The notes: a model not told the origin generated them from the letters alone. A stretch of DNA of 48,628 nt from Rhodopirellula sp. (GCA_002689655.1 NZHC01000088.1:11540-60167), one strand, 5' to 3'. Shown: positions 1 through 9,195, numbered from the stretch's first letter. Translations and numbers: made by a program.

Positions 1-79
1 GTCAGTACAACCACTGCGCGTCAGCGATCCGCATAAGAATTGCAGTAAGAAGTATCAGAAGTCCAAGTGTTAGAAGTCC

Positions 80-583
80 ATGAAGGTGCTTGATAAATCT
101 CGCCGCAAGAAGTTGCAGCGTAAAGTGGATGCGGAGTACGGCTACCGCAGTTATCGCGATCGCGATGTCGAAGTACGCAAAGCCAATTGCGGGTTCGGCG
201 TCTTTGCCAGACGGCAGTTCCTGCCGGGTGAACTCGTCATTGAGATTACCGGGCAATTGATTGAAAGCGAGTCCTACAATGGCTCCAGTTTTGTAATGGA
301 GGTGAACGACAAATGGAGCATGGAGCCGTCAATCCCAGCTGCATTCCTGAATCACTCCTGTAGTCCCAATGCTGAGCTGTTGCAGATCACCGAGTTTACG
401 CTTGGACTACTTGCGCTTTGCAATATCGAGCCTGACACTGAACTGACCTTCGACTACCAGTGGCCGGCACTTCATTGGATTCCACGTTGCCTTTGTGGTG
501 CACCGGTCTGCAGGGGCTGGGTTGTCGGTGAAAACGAAGTCAAAGCCATGAAGAAATTGGCCAAGAAAAATAAGGCACGGTAG
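80..583 (+). CDS. SET domain-containing protein (putative lysine methyltransferase)
   Basis: A 167-residue protein that is almost entirely one SET domain. The N-terminal SAM-binding signature GFGVFA is at about residues 38-43, the core NHSC motif at 91-94 and the catalytic FDY at 124-126. A post-SET cluster CxCx4C (Cys137, Cys139, Cys144) could bind zinc together with Cys94. SET enzymes transfer a methyl group from S-adenosylmethionine to lysine; the target here cannot be read from the sequence. The N-terminus is strongly basic and there is no signal peptide, so it should be cytoplasmic. The first ATG is used; upstream there is only a weak purine stretch. It converges on the FabZ-like gene. 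Family call is firm, substrate unknown. Confidence 0.9.
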   Translation: MKVLDKSRRKKLQRKVDAEYGYRSYRDRDVEVRKANCGFGVFARRQFLPGELVIEITGQLIESESYNGSSFVMEVNDKWSMEPSIPAAFLNHSCSPNAELLQITEFTLGLLALCNIEPDTELTFDYQWPALHWIPRCLCGAPVCRGWVVGENEVKAMKKLAKKNKAR

Positions 584-604
584 GTGCAGTTGTGATGGCT
601 CATT

Positions 605-625
605 CACGCGATTGGATTGCGCGTG
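605..625. terminator. Possible bidirectional terminator hairpin
   Basis: A perfect 6-bp inverted repeat (CACGCG at 605-610, CGCGTG at 620-625) with a 9-nt loop lies between the convergent SET-domain and FabZ-like genes. There is no clear U-tract on either side, so a factor-independent terminator is only a suggestion from its position. Confidence 0.3.
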
Positions 626-654
626 TACTCCTGCACTCATGTCACAGCTTCAGT

Positions 655-1152
655 TCAGTTGTCTTTTCCGCTGAGGACGCTTGAAAGGACGTTGGTCAGT
701 TGGAATTGATTTTTCATGATCAGTTTTTTGCCGATTGTGATGCGGGCCGTAAAGTCGAAAATACCGCTGATCAATTCGTTGAGCTTGACTTCCACCCGCA
801 GGCAGTCTCCCGGACGCGCAAAGCCTTTGTATTTGGCTTGTTTGACCCTAACAAGCACCCCCAACGCATATTGGTTGAAGTGGGGGTCATGGGTATTGTA
901 AATCTCCATCGGATTGTGCCGCGCAGCAATCAAGACCCCGGCCGACTGTGTTGAGAGTTCCTGCATCATTGCACCAGGGAAGATCGGTGCACCGGGGAAA
1001 TGTCCTTCGAGGAAAAATTCCTCGCCCGAGATCTGCTTTTCCGTAACCACGGAATCTTCATCGATGGAAACGATTGTTTCGACGAGCAGGTAGGGGGCGC
1101 GATGATGCAGGTAATCTTCGGATTTGTCAAAGTTGTGGTGAAAAATTGCCAT
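655..1152 (-). CDS. FabZ-like 3-hydroxyacyl-ACP dehydratase (hotdog fold)
   Basis: A 165-residue hotdog-fold protein. The family signatures are HRAPYLLVE at residues 17-25 and GHFPGAPIFPG at 50-60, with catalytic His51 and the acidic partner Glu65 in MMQE. FabZ-type enzymes dehydrate (3R)-hydroxyacyl-ACP during fatty acid elongation. The protein is slightly longer than canonical FabZ (about 145-150 residues), and no other fatty acid synthesis gene is adjacent. It could therefore be a paralogue serving lipid or polyketide-like synthesis rather than the housekeeping FabZ. The ATG at 1150-1152 (reverse strand) gives the expected family N-terminus; no clear Shine-Dalgarno sequence precedes it. 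Confidence 0.85.
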   Translation of the reverse strand: MAIFHHNFDKSEDYLHHRAPYLLVETIVSIDEDSVVTEKQISGEEFFLEGHFPGAPIFPGAMMQELSTQSAGVLIAARHNPMEIYNTHDPHFNQYALGVLVRVKQAKYKGFARPGDCLRVEVKLNELISGIFDFTARITIGKKLIMKNQFQLTNVLSSVLSGKDN

Positions 1153-1294
1153 GTGATGGATGCGTGCCTGGTGTTGAAGAATGCGGGACGCGATTGCGGG
1201 GCAAATACGGTTCGTCCGTAGTAATTGCGGATTCCAAGAAACAGCCCGGAGCTTTCAAAGATCTTATCCAGAAGTCAAAGGTGAGGGCAGCGGA

Positions 1295-3256
1295 CTACTG
1301 CACAAGAGTAGCGAGCGTTGGGTAGAAGTTGACCACAGGGGTCCCGTATCCAATCGTTTTTCCACTCTTTTTGATAATGTTTGCATTCACTGCAACCACC
1401 TTGCCTCGGTGGTCGATGATTGGGGCTCCGCCGGTGCTTTTAAGGTTGATGTTGCGGTTCGCAAAACTGTACCTCAGCCAACCGTTGTCAAGACGCTCGA
1501 CTGTTGCAGGGTGCAAGAGTTCTCTTAAACCGGGCAATCGCGACAAGAGCCATACACGCTCGCCGTTGGAGGGGATCCGCTGGGATAAAGGCAACGCTTC
1601 TATTGCTGTGGCATCGTTCACTTTGCACGCAGCGATGTCACCAAGGTCAGACTTGTGCGGGTGTGGTCTTGCACCGCTCAAGGGGATCGGCTGCATTTGG
1701 ATTTCGCCAAAGTAATTTTGCGTCTTACAGTCCTCGGCTACCACCTTTTTCCATATCGTGGTGAGTTTGTCAGATTCGATATTTTTTTTCAGTCCGCCAG
1801 CAGGTCCAAATAGGTTTAACGCGCTGAGAAGCAGTATCTGTGACTTGCCGGTTAACTTGGCTGCAAAGGCAGTCCCCCCGCTGACCTCACCCTCACTGGT
1901 ACCAAATCGAGGGTGGAAGAGGGTGCCTGTTGACAGGACGAGTGGCGCAATTTTCGATCTGTCCGGTTGCGCAGTGGCAGCTGGTAACGCCGCCTGATTG
2001 CCATTCTGGGGTAGCGATTTTTGGGATTCAAAGTCTCGCTGCCGTTGAGTTCCCGAGGACGCCTGGTCGCCGATTTCTGGCTTTTCTGCGGAACTGCCCG
2101 TGTCTTTGCTGTCTGCCCCAGCAACAGATTTGCGGGGTTCGGACGGCGATGGGTCTGGCCGAGCACCTGCTCCCAGTGAATCGTTGCCAGATCCGCTGTG
2201 TTTTATGCTCCCCGCTATCGGGAGGTCCACAGTGGTTTGCAATTCACTGACGGTTTGTCTTTCGGCGACGGTGGTCCCGGTTTCGGCCAGCCATTTCCAT
2301 CCGGCAATCGAGAGGACGATAATGATTGCTGCAGACAGACCTGCGATGACTAGTTTTTCCTGACTCGTTCGAGTGCGATTGGTTCGGCTGGTATTGTTGC
2401 GCGGTCGTATCCGACTGGTCGCTTCTGCGGGGAGCGTGCCTGGTGATTCCTCGTTGCACGGCTCGTTTTTAACCCCGCGGCGATTGCCACCATGAGGTTT
2501 TCCGCCAGCAGCTGGCAGGGCAGGTGGTACCGTTTGGGCCCTTGGTTTCCTTTGGTCGCGGTCTGCGATTGCAGCGGTGTGCATTACTTTGACGACTTCA
2601 ATCACCGGTTCAGTCTGCAGGTGCTGATGGTCGCTTGGCTGCGATCTGGAGGCTCTGGTCGCTTCGCTCTCAATGATGGGCTGTGCCTCATAGACGGGCT
2701 CGGCTTCGATGATTGGTTCTGGGCTGAGCCACCGAGGTGTTTCGATCGGTGTTTCTGTTTCCGTAGTCGCTGCCACGATCTCTTTATCTGCATCAGCCAA
2801 ATCCAACTCACCGGAAAGCTGAGCTGGTGCGACGAATCCTTGTCGACCAAGTACGTGCTGGACCGCGACACTGAGTGAATCCATATCCTTGGATTCGATT
2901 GCCAGCAACTTGTCAATTTTTGACAGCCATTTATCGGCTGGAACCCACTTGCCTGCAGCACCTGTTCGCACATCAATCCCACCCGGGGGCATGCATTTCA
3001 AAACATCGTGAGCACGAGTCAGTGTAAATGGGCCTTCAGCAACCTTTTTGTAACGGATGAAGATGCCGTTCTTCTGCAGTTGACATATCTTTCTGCGAAT
3101 CACGTCGACGGAACGCCAGTCACTTGAACCCTGACGAATCAGAAGTGCGTCGTCTGTTGAGCGTTCCACATGCTTGCGCATATCGGATTCGGAAAGAGGG
3201 CCGAGAGTGCCCTCCGTATTCTTAAGAAACCATTCCGAATCTGGCTCGCTCGTCAT
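1295..3256 (-). CDS. GYF-like domain membrane protein with degenerate trypsin-like domain
   Basis: A 653-residue multidomain protein. Residues about 8-60 and 62-112 read as two GYF_2-like modules (EWFLKN..GTLGPLSESDM, then IFIRYKKVAEGPFTLTRA). A long low-complexity linker follows, then one transmembrane segment (about 302-320) and a second Ser/Gly/Pro-rich linker. The C-terminal domain (about 440-653) resembles an S1 trypsin-like fold, with GGTAFAAKL and a late GGAPIIDHRGKVVAVNAN. The expected catalytic His position reads SALNLF (Asn481) and the nucleophile motif reads STGGAP (607-612) in place of GNSGGP, so it is probably not a protease. Orientation suggests cytoplasmic GYF modules and an external pseudoprotease. 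No function can be assigned. Confidence 0.7.
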   Translation of the reverse strand: MTSEPDSEWFLKNTEGTLGPLSESDMRKHVERSTDDALLIRQGSSDWRSVDVIRRKICQLQKNGIFIRYKKVAEGPFTLTRAHDVLKCMPPGGIDVRTGAAGKWVPADKWLSKIDKLLAIESKDMDSLSVAVQHVLGRQGFVAPAQLSGELDLADADKEIVAATTETETPIETPRWLSPEPIIEAEPVYEAQPIIESEATRASRSQPSDHQHLQTEPVIEVVKVMHTAAIADRDQRKPRAQTVPPALPAAGGKPHGGNRRGVKNEPCNEESPGTLPAEATSRIRPRNNTSRTNRTRTSQEKLVIAGLSAAIIIVLSIAGWKWLAETGTTVAERQTVSELQTTVDLPIAGSIKHSGSGNDSLGAGARPDPSPSEPRKSVAGADSKDTGSSAEKPEIGDQASSGTQRQRDFESQKSLPQNGNQAALPAATAQPDRSKIAPLVLSTGTLFHPRFGTSEGEVSGGTAFAAKLTGKSQILLLSALNLFGPAGGLKKNIESDKLTTIWKKVVAEDCKTQNYFGEIQMQPIPLSGARPHPHKSDLGDIAACKVNDATAIEALPLSQRIPSNGERVWLLSRLPGLRELLHPATVERLDNGWLRYSFANRNINLKSTGGAPIIDHRGKVVAVNANIIKKSGKTIGYGTPVVNFYPTLATLVQ

Positions 3257-3729
3257 TCAGTTTTCTGCAAACGCCGGGATTTGTTTTTGCAATCCGCTGC
3301 CACCATTGCTATCGGAGCACGTCAAGTGCTCCATTTCCGCAGTCGGAAGTTTAACCAGTGTCAATCAATATTGGTGTCATGACATCGGTATTTCTCGGGT
3401 TTTGATTCGTTCAACGTCGTGAATAAAACAATTGACGAGGTAAATGGGGTTTTTTGAGCCGCTATGCCGCTTCAGAGGTGCTTTGGGCTTGTTTGATGCG
3501 GCCAGTCTGGCAGATCGTGTGGACAAAGTTTGGCCCAGTTTTCTCGAATGCAGCAGCGATGTTTCGTGCGTGAAGCGAGTGTTGTGCGAGTCGAAGGGTA
3601 TGCACTGGAGTCATCGTTGGCTGTGAGCATCAAAGCCATGTCCATCACAGTGGCTTGTGCTGCCGGCTTGATGCTGTCTCGCACATCATGGCTGTGGTTT
3701 GAATCTTTCTCGCTGAAGCTTTTCCATGG
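3257..3729. other. 473-bp intergenic stretch, no recognisable gene
   Basis: Lies between two genes read leftward. It contains short open frames on both strands but none with a recognisable family, good start context or length above about 100 codons. It presumably carries the promoter of the GYF-like gene; no convincing -35/-10 pair was found. Confidence 0.5.
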
Positions 3730-4992
3730 TCAGTCGTTTTCCCAGCCCACGGGTTGGGTCCATGCTTGTTGGAGCTGGTTCTTAAAAGAGGGGTCCTGGT
3801 GCGGTTTGCTACTGGTAATCACAGCTCGAACATAAAGTTCATTTCCCTTCAAGCGATAGGAAGGAGTCAGGCTGTTTGATGAAAACACTCGCTGACCTAT
3901 GCGTTTTTTGTCATCGTTGCCATCAGGTCTAAGCGTTGCGATGAAGTCCGTTTGATACGTCACGTTGCCGTCTGGGGCGATATCCAGTTGCAGTTCTTTT
4001 GTCCTTGCGTTGTATTGAACGTCGCTTAGCGTGACACCACTGGAAGCATAAAAATCGCCAAGTTTCATGGCTCGAATCAGATGTTCGGGCGTCAGGTACT
4101 GACTACGGACCATGACCCAACCCCGGCCTGGACGCGAGCCTGGTTTGCCGTGGTATTCATGGCTGTCGTCTGTCGCGATTCCCATCAAGGGTGGAACATT
4201 CAATGCAGTTCTGCGAATTGCGTTAACCGTGTCCCAAATGGACTCCACACTGGGGTGTGTTGCATCCCCAAGTTGGTTGACACCCGGGTGGCCGTTGTAA
4301 ACTTCAAAAAACCGTTCGGAAACAACTGCTGCAAGGTCGTCTGCGGTGACGGCGTATCCAAAATTGGGATGGTTAAGATGGGGCAGCACTTCGCGACCAT
4401 GACTTTTCTCGTGCTCAAGAATGGCTCGTAAGTTGTTCTGCATCGTTTCTCTGACCGTCGCTCCGCCCGCTGGCTTGAGAGCCTCGGCAACGTTGGTGGC
4501 GTTGATATGGACGGGCTTGCCCTCTGATCGATCGCTGATCTCTTCGGCAGGAATCATGATGAATTGATGACGTTCTTCAACGAGATTGCGAAACTCATCG
4601 AGGGGTTTGAGGCGAATCGCAAACTCGGGGGTGCCGGGCTCACCCCGTGTTTCTACCCAAGCATTGCCAAATCGTGCCTTGTAGCGATCTAAAATGCCGT
4701 CGTCGCTTCGATTCACGATAGCGTCATAGGGCATCCAACGTATTCCTTCGCTTAGTACATTGTGATCCGTCAACGCAACAAAGTTGTAGTCGCGCTGACG
4801 GTACCAATCCGCAATCATTTCCGGAAACTGGTCGCCATCACTCCAAAGTGAATGCGTATGGAGGTTTCCCTTCCACCATCGAGCTTCTGGTTCTGTTGCC
4901 TCGACTGAGTTTGATGTCAAAAACGTAAGACAGCCTGTAAAAAGCAAGATTGCTAAGGCGTAGGACCACTGTGTGTAGAGCTTGGCTTGCAT
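3730..4992 (-). CDS. Exported PHP-domain metal-dependent phosphoesterase-like protein
   Basis: A 420-residue protein with an N-terminal export signal; LLFTGC places a possible lipidated cysteine at 21. The PHP signature follows directly: NLHTHSLWSDGD (metal-binding His45, His47 and Asp52) and LTDHN (Asp76, His77), with further His motifs such as LPHLNHPN and TDDSHEYHG. PHP enzymes bind two or three metals and hydrolyse phosphoesters. Exported planctomycete versions are usually annotated only as PHP or CehA-type proteins and their substrates are unknown. No transporter or sulfatase sits beside it. A second PHP protein of the same broad type lies at 10001-12217. Family membership is clear from the motifs; exact activity is not. 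Confidence 0.82.
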   Translation of the reverse strand: MQAKLYTQWSYALAILLFTGCLTFLTSNSVEATEPEARWWKGNLHTHSLWSDGDQFPEMIADWYRQRDYNFVALTDHNVLSEGIRWMPYDAIVNRSDDGILDRYKARFGNAWVETRGEPGTPEFAIRLKPLDEFRNLVEERHQFIMIPAEEISDRSEGKPVHINATNVAEALKPAGGATVRETMQNNLRAILEHEKSHGREVLPHLNHPNFGYAVTADDLAAVVSERFFEVYNGHPGVNQLGDATHPSVESIWDTVNAIRRTALNVPPLMGIATDDSHEYHGKPGSRPGRGWVMVRSQYLTPEHLIRAMKLGDFYASSGVTLSDVQYNARTKELQLDIAPDGNVTYQTDFIATLRPDGNDDKKRIGQRVFSSNSLTPSYRLKGNELYVRAVITSSKPHQDPSFKNQLQQAWTQPVGWEND

Positions 4993-5264
4993 GGCGAGGG
5001 GGCGGTTGTCGATGCGGATTGGGACGACCGTTCGCGACGGGCAAATGATCTAAAAATGCTGACGCGGTAAACTGATTCGTTGCAGTTTGGCCGCTGATGA
5101 CCAAGTCACTGAATGCTTGATGGATTCAATGTTCGTGCAAAGCAATCATCAGGCTACCGAGCAACCTAGCTTAATGTATCGAAGAGTGGCAGGGACTCGC
5201 GGCCGCCTGAATTCTTGACATTTTGGTTGGGGTTCCCGGATGGAAGGTAACGCGGGGGGTGGAG

Positions 5265-6815
5265 TTAAGCAGGGGCGACTGCCTGCATGATTAACGCACA
5301 AAGGTAGGCTCCGTAAGTTCCCAACGCATAGCCCACCACGGCTAGTAAAACACCCACTGGTGCGAGTGAGGGGTGAAAGGCCGCAGCAATGACAGGGGCA
5401 CTTGCAGCACCTCCAATATTTGCTTTGCTGCCCACGGCGAGGAAAAAATACGGTGCACGTATTAATTTGGCAACGATCACCATCAGGATGACGTGAATCA
5501 ACATCCAAATGCCTCCCACCAAGAACAGGCCTGGGAATTCAAAGACCGCCAGAATGTCCATCTGTAGACCGATGGTTGCAACGAGAAAGTAGATGCAAAT
5601 GGTGCCGACCTTGGAGGCTCCAACGCCTTCCAGTTGTCGAGCTGGGGTGAACGAAAGAAGCAAGCCGCCAGTGGTTGCCAGCACAATGAGCCAGAAGAAA
5701 GACGAGTTGAGACTGAATTTGTTGAGGTAGTCGTAATGCTCATCGATAAAAGGAGCCACAATATCAGCTATCACATGACAGCAACCAGTGACCCCGAAGC
5801 CGATGCCAAGAATCACAAACAAATCTGCGACTGTCGGATTGCGGGCAATCTTCTTGGAAAATTTTTCCATCTTGTTTTGTAGTTCGTGGACACTGCTCGC
5901 ATCAGCCTTCAGAAAACGATCAATTTCGCGTGCCTTTCCAATGCCTAGTAGCAAAAATACCATCCATAGTTCACCGATCACGATGTCGACCGCCAGCATG
6001 ACGCTGAACAATTCATTGCTGGGGTTGAAAATTTCCTTCATGGCAACCTGATTGGCGCCTCCACCAATCCAGCTCCCAGCCACTGTTGCAAGCCCACGCC
6101 AAACTGCTTCAGTGTCTTGGCCACCCACAAGTTGTGGGTCAAAGCTGCCGACAAGCAAAATTGCAATCGGGCCACCGATGATGACACCAATCGTTCCCGT
6201 GACGAACATCATCAATGCTTTTGGCCCCAGCCTAAGAACTTCCTTCAAGTCGATGCTGATCGTGAGCAAGACAAGACTCGCAGGTAAAAGAAATTTTGTT
6301 GCCACAGTGGGAAGGCCTGAGAATGCCGGGTGAACAAGGCCAAAGGTGGTTAGCAGCGAGGGGAGAAAGTAGCACAGCAGAAGCATGGGGACGATTTTGT
6401 AAAATCCCACAAAGAACGGATGCTGAAGGCTGTGTGTCCAAAAGACGAGGGCCAAGATCCCAATGAGCATGCCCAGCACCACTGCATCATTGGTAAAAAC
6501 TGGAGGCTCGTCGGTGCTGCCGTGGGAATTGGCATTCTCGCCGCCGCCGTCTTCTTCCTGTGATTCCGAGCCAGGTGTATTGCCGGGGGCCGTGCGTTCC
6601 GCAGTTTGTTCAGGCAAGTTTGACGGTTCAGAAACATCACCCGAATCAGATTCAGTTGATGACTCAGGTGCACCGGATTGTATCAGTGCATTGGATTCCC
6701 CCAGTGCGACTGTTGGCGTGGAAGCGGTCTGGGCAGCAGAATTCTGAGCACTACCCAGTAACGCAGTTAACGAAATGGTGATTGCAATAGCGATTCGTGC
6801 GAGATTCAGCAGCAT
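5265..6815 (-). CDS. DUF819 family membrane protein with extracytoplasmic N-terminal extension
   Basis: An integral membrane protein of about 516 residues from the ATG at 6815. An in-frame TTG at 6848 is less likely because it would precede the signal peptide with a polar stretch. After the signal (MLLNLARIAIAITISL...) come about 80 residues rich in Ser, Glu, Pro and Gly, then roughly ten or more hydrophobic segments. Features of DUF819 (PF05684) are visible: the repeated helical halves, GSWIGGGANQVAMKE, and near the C-terminus GSKANIGGAASAPVIAAAF. The family is assumed to be a transporter, but its substrate is not established. The acidic, low-complexity extension is not part of the core family. 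Confidence 0.8.
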   Translation of the reverse strand: MLLNLARIAIAITISLTALLGSAQNSAAQTASTPTVALGESNALIQSGAPESSTESDSGDVSEPSNLPEQTAERTAPGNTPGSESQEEDGGGENANSHGSTDEPPVFTNDAVVLGMLIGILALVFWTHSLQHPFFVGFYKIVPMLLLCYFLPSLLTTFGLVHPAFSGLPTVATKFLLPASLVLLTISIDLKEVLRLGPKALMMFVTGTIGVIIGGPIAILLVGSFDPQLVGGQDTEAVWRGLATVAGSWIGGGANQVAMKEIFNPSNELFSVMLAVDIVIGELWMVFLLLGIGKAREIDRFLKADASSVHELQNKMEKFSKKIARNPTVADLFVILGIGFGVTGCCHVIADIVAPFIDEHYDYLNKFSLNSSFFWLIVLATTGGLLLSFTPARQLEGVGASKVGTICIYFLVATIGLQMDILAVFEFPGLFLVGGIWMLIHVILMVIVAKLIRAPYFFLAVGSKANIGGAASAPVIAAAFHPSLAPVGVLLAVVGYALGTYGAYLCALIMQAVAPA

Positions 6816-6848
6816 GAATAAACGTCTTACTTTGGAAGGATTAGGCAA

Positions 6849-7224
6849 GCGTTGAAATGTTTCTGGCCTGTCGTGCGCCTGAATTGGGCTTCTGATGTGC
6901 CTAAGGGGCTGAGTCTGAGGAAATGGTCGGGCACTTCAGTTTTGCCAATATTTCATATGCAACGGGTACCCGATAGAACAGAGTTTGTTTTTCACTTTAT
7001 CTCTGAAGAAATTTAACTCTGAAGGACTGCGTCTTCGGTGCTTGTATACGCCGCGGTACGACAAGCCGTACCATATCAGAAATAGTCTCCTCGGGAGCGA
7101 CGTTGAATGCTCAAGGTACTAAGATGGTCGTACTGAGATGGTGGCACTGAGTGAATTTGCCGCTGCGGACGCTGCGACCGCAGCCGGCGACCGCAGCCGG
7201 CGACGGTGGATGGCATGAACGAAC
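6849..7224. other. 376-bp divergent intergenic region with short repeats
   Basis: Separates the leftward DUF819 gene from the rightward zinc-ribbon gene, so it should hold divergent promoters. A 6-bp inverted repeat (GGTACG 7055-7060 and CGTACC 7067-7072) forms a small hairpin. Just before the zinc-ribbon gene a GC-rich direct repeat (GCGACCGCAGCCG) occurs twice between about 7172 and 7203. No RNA gene or coding sequence was recognised. Confidence 0.4.
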
Positions 7225-8193
7225 GTGATAGCGGGAATTAACGGAATGGGTATGGCTGCAGATACGATCGAACAGAAGATTGATTACAAAGAAATCTCAT
7301 GTCAATCATGTGGTTCGAATCTTCTTGTCGAGCCGCAAATGTTGACTGCGATCTGTCCGTATTGTGCGTCGCCCTCGATCATTCAGCGGCCCCCCTCGGA
7401 AAATCTGCCTACCCCAACGTTCACCATTGGGTTCGTCGTCACCCAAGATCGGGCGATTGAGGCCGTGTCGAGCTGGATTGGGCGTTCTTCTGTGTTTGCA
7501 AAGTCTGCCTTTCGTAAGGCGGCGCCGGAGTTGACACGCGGGGTTTACCTTCCCGCTTACTTGTACAACGCGGTTGCAAATTCTGATTATCGCGCTGACA
7601 TCGGTGAGAACTACACCGAGACAGAGACCTACACAACAACTGATTCAAATGGCAAAACGGTCACAAGGACGCGGACCGTGGTCAAAACTGAATGGCGAAG
7701 TTTGCAGGGGCAGCATTGTTGTTACATCCTGGATGTGGTGGTGACTGCTTCCAAGGGGGTAACCAACGAGGCGTTGGAGGCGGTCGAACCATTTGACCTT
7801 CGTGCTTTGCGTCGCTTCACTCCCGCGATGATTTCTGGCTGGTTGGCAGAGGAGCCTTCAAGAACACAGGACGAGTGCTTTCAGTTTGCTCATGGGGAAG
7901 CTTTAGATAAGGTTGGCAGTCAATTAAAAGGCTTCATGCCAGGAGATTCGTATCGTAACTTGCAGTACGAAACAGACGTTGCGCGTGAGTCCATTGACTT
8001 GGTGCTGTTCCCTATCTGGTCACTCGCGGTCCGTTATGACGAGTCCAAGCCCCCACTGCAGATCCTTGTCAATGGTCAGACCGGACGAGTCGGTGGGAAA
8101 GTTCCTATTTCACCCGTTAAGGTGTCGATCGCGGTTGGCATGGTGCTGCTCATTCTGGTGGTGGGTGCGTTATTGTTTGGGATGGCGAGGTAA
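7225..8193 (+). CDS. Zinc-ribbon protein with C-terminal transmembrane anchor (first of pair)
   Basis: A 322-residue protein. A TFIIB-type zinc ribbon near the N-terminus has two CxxC pairs (Cys26/29 and Cys44/47, numbered from the GTG at 7225). A middle domain of about 220 residues has no motif I recognise, and a single hydrophobic segment (about 297-319) ends the protein. An ATG at 7246 is an equally good start. The topology predicts a cytoplasmic zinc ribbon and soluble domain anchored by the C-terminal helix. The following gene begins 6 bp downstream and has the same layout, so the two are probably co-transcribed and may form a heteromer. Zinc ribbons of this type are often mislabelled as helicase fragments; no helicase motif is present. 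Function unknown. Confidence 0.75.
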   Translation: MIAGINGMGMAADTIEQKIDYKEISCQSCGSNLLVEPQMLTAICPYCASPSIIQRPPSENLPTPTFTIGFVVTQDRAIEAVSSWIGRSSVFAKSAFRKAAPELTRGVYLPAYLYNAVANSDYRADIGENYTETETYTTTDSNGKTVTRTRTVVKTEWRSLQGQHCCYILDVVVTASKGVTNEALEAVEPFDLRALRRFTPAMISGWLAEEPSRTQDECFQFAHGEALDKVGSQLKGFMPGDSYRNLQYETDVARESIDLVLFPIWSLAVRYDESKPPLQILVNGQTGRVGGKVPISPVKVSIAVGMVLLILVVGALLFGMAR

Positions 8194-8199
8194 ACGATT

Positions 8200-9195
8200 A
8201 TGAGTGATGCAACTAGCAATACTGCTGAAGCTGAAGCTGATCCGACCGATTGTTCGGCATGCGGGACACCATTGGAAAGTGGTGATTTGCGATGTGCGAT
8301 TTGCGGCAAGTCAGCGCCTGTTCGACGTTATGATCTTGGCACGACCCAGGTGGTCAAAATTCTTCGTTGCACTGGTTGCGGGGCAGCAGTGGCCTACGAT
8401 CCAAAAAAACAAGCGCCGAGCTGTTCGTTTTGTGACAGTGTTGTGGAGATCGAGACGCTGGAAGACCCGATGGAGCAAACTGGCGGCTATTTGACTTTCA
8501 CGGTTACGCCAGAGGACGCAAAAGCACAATTGCAACGGTGGCTCAGTTCCCTAGGCTGGTTTCGACCCTCCGACCTGAGTTCGACAGCACGCGTTCAGGA
8601 ACTGAAACCGTTGTGGTGGGTCGCTTGGGTATTTGACGCTGACGCACGGGTCAGTTGGGCAGCGGATTCCAATCAGGGCGGAAGGCGTTCAGCATGGGCC
8701 CCTCATGCTGGCACCACGGAATTCGTTTTTGATGACATTCTTGCCTCAGCGTCCAGAGGTTTGTCGGCTGCCGAGGTGGGAGTGCTTGCGAGTGGCTATG
8801 ACCTCATGACTGCTAGACCGGACCCGGAAGGTGCTGAGAACGCAACGATCGAACAGTTTGATGTGCAGCGGTCACAAGCTCGCAAACAAGTGTCGAAAGC
8901 CTTGAATGAAATGGCTCACAACCGTGTTCAGCAAAGCGAAATTCCCGGGACCAAGTTCCGGAAGTTGCAGGTCTCTCTGGTGTTGCAAAATCTTGTCACC
9001 CGACGTTTGTCTTTTCCAGCTTATGTCATGGCTTACCGTTACAAAGGGCAGTTGTACCGCCTCGTGATCAGCGGACAGGACAAAACCCTCATGAGTGGAA
9101 ACGCCCCTTATTCGCAGGTCAAGATCATCGGGGTTGTGGGCGCCGTTGTGGCGGTTTTGGCTTTCATCTTACTTCTGATCGCATTGGCACAGTAA
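8200..9195 (+). CDS. Double zinc-ribbon protein with C-terminal transmembrane anchor (second of pair)
   Basis: A 331-residue protein starting 6 bp after its neighbour. It carries two zinc ribbons: Cys18/21 with Cys32/35, and Cys57/60 with Cys75/78. A middle domain with many Trp and aromatic residues (LKPLWWVAWVFDADARVSW) follows, then a C-terminal hydrophobic helix at about 307-329. It shares architecture with the preceding protein (ribbon, soluble domain, FPIWSLAVRY/FPAYVMAYRY-like motif, tail anchor), which suggests an old tandem duplication. No enzymatic motif was seen. A membrane-associated scaffold or metal-dependent binding role is only an inference. Confidence 0.75.
   Translation: MSDATSNTAEAEADPTDCSACGTPLESGDLRCAICGKSAPVRRYDLGTTQVVKILRCTGCGAAVAYDPKKQAPSCSFCDSVVEIETLEDPMEQTGGYLTFTVTPEDAKAQLQRWLSSLGWFRPSDLSSTARVQELKPLWWVAWVFDADARVSWAADSNQGGRRSAWAPHAGTTEFVFDDILASASRGLSAAEVGVLASGYDLMTARPDPEGAENATIEQFDVQRSQARKQVSKALNEMAHNRVQQSEIPGTKFRKLQVSLVLQNLVTRRLSFPAYVMAYRYKGQLYRLVISGQDKTLMSGNAPYSQVKIIGVVGAVVAVLAFILLLIALAQ

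Noticed and set aside
3444-3835. Short open frames on both strands between the GYF-like and PHP genes
   Set aside because: None has a ribosome binding site or recognisable domain; part overlaps the PHP gene.
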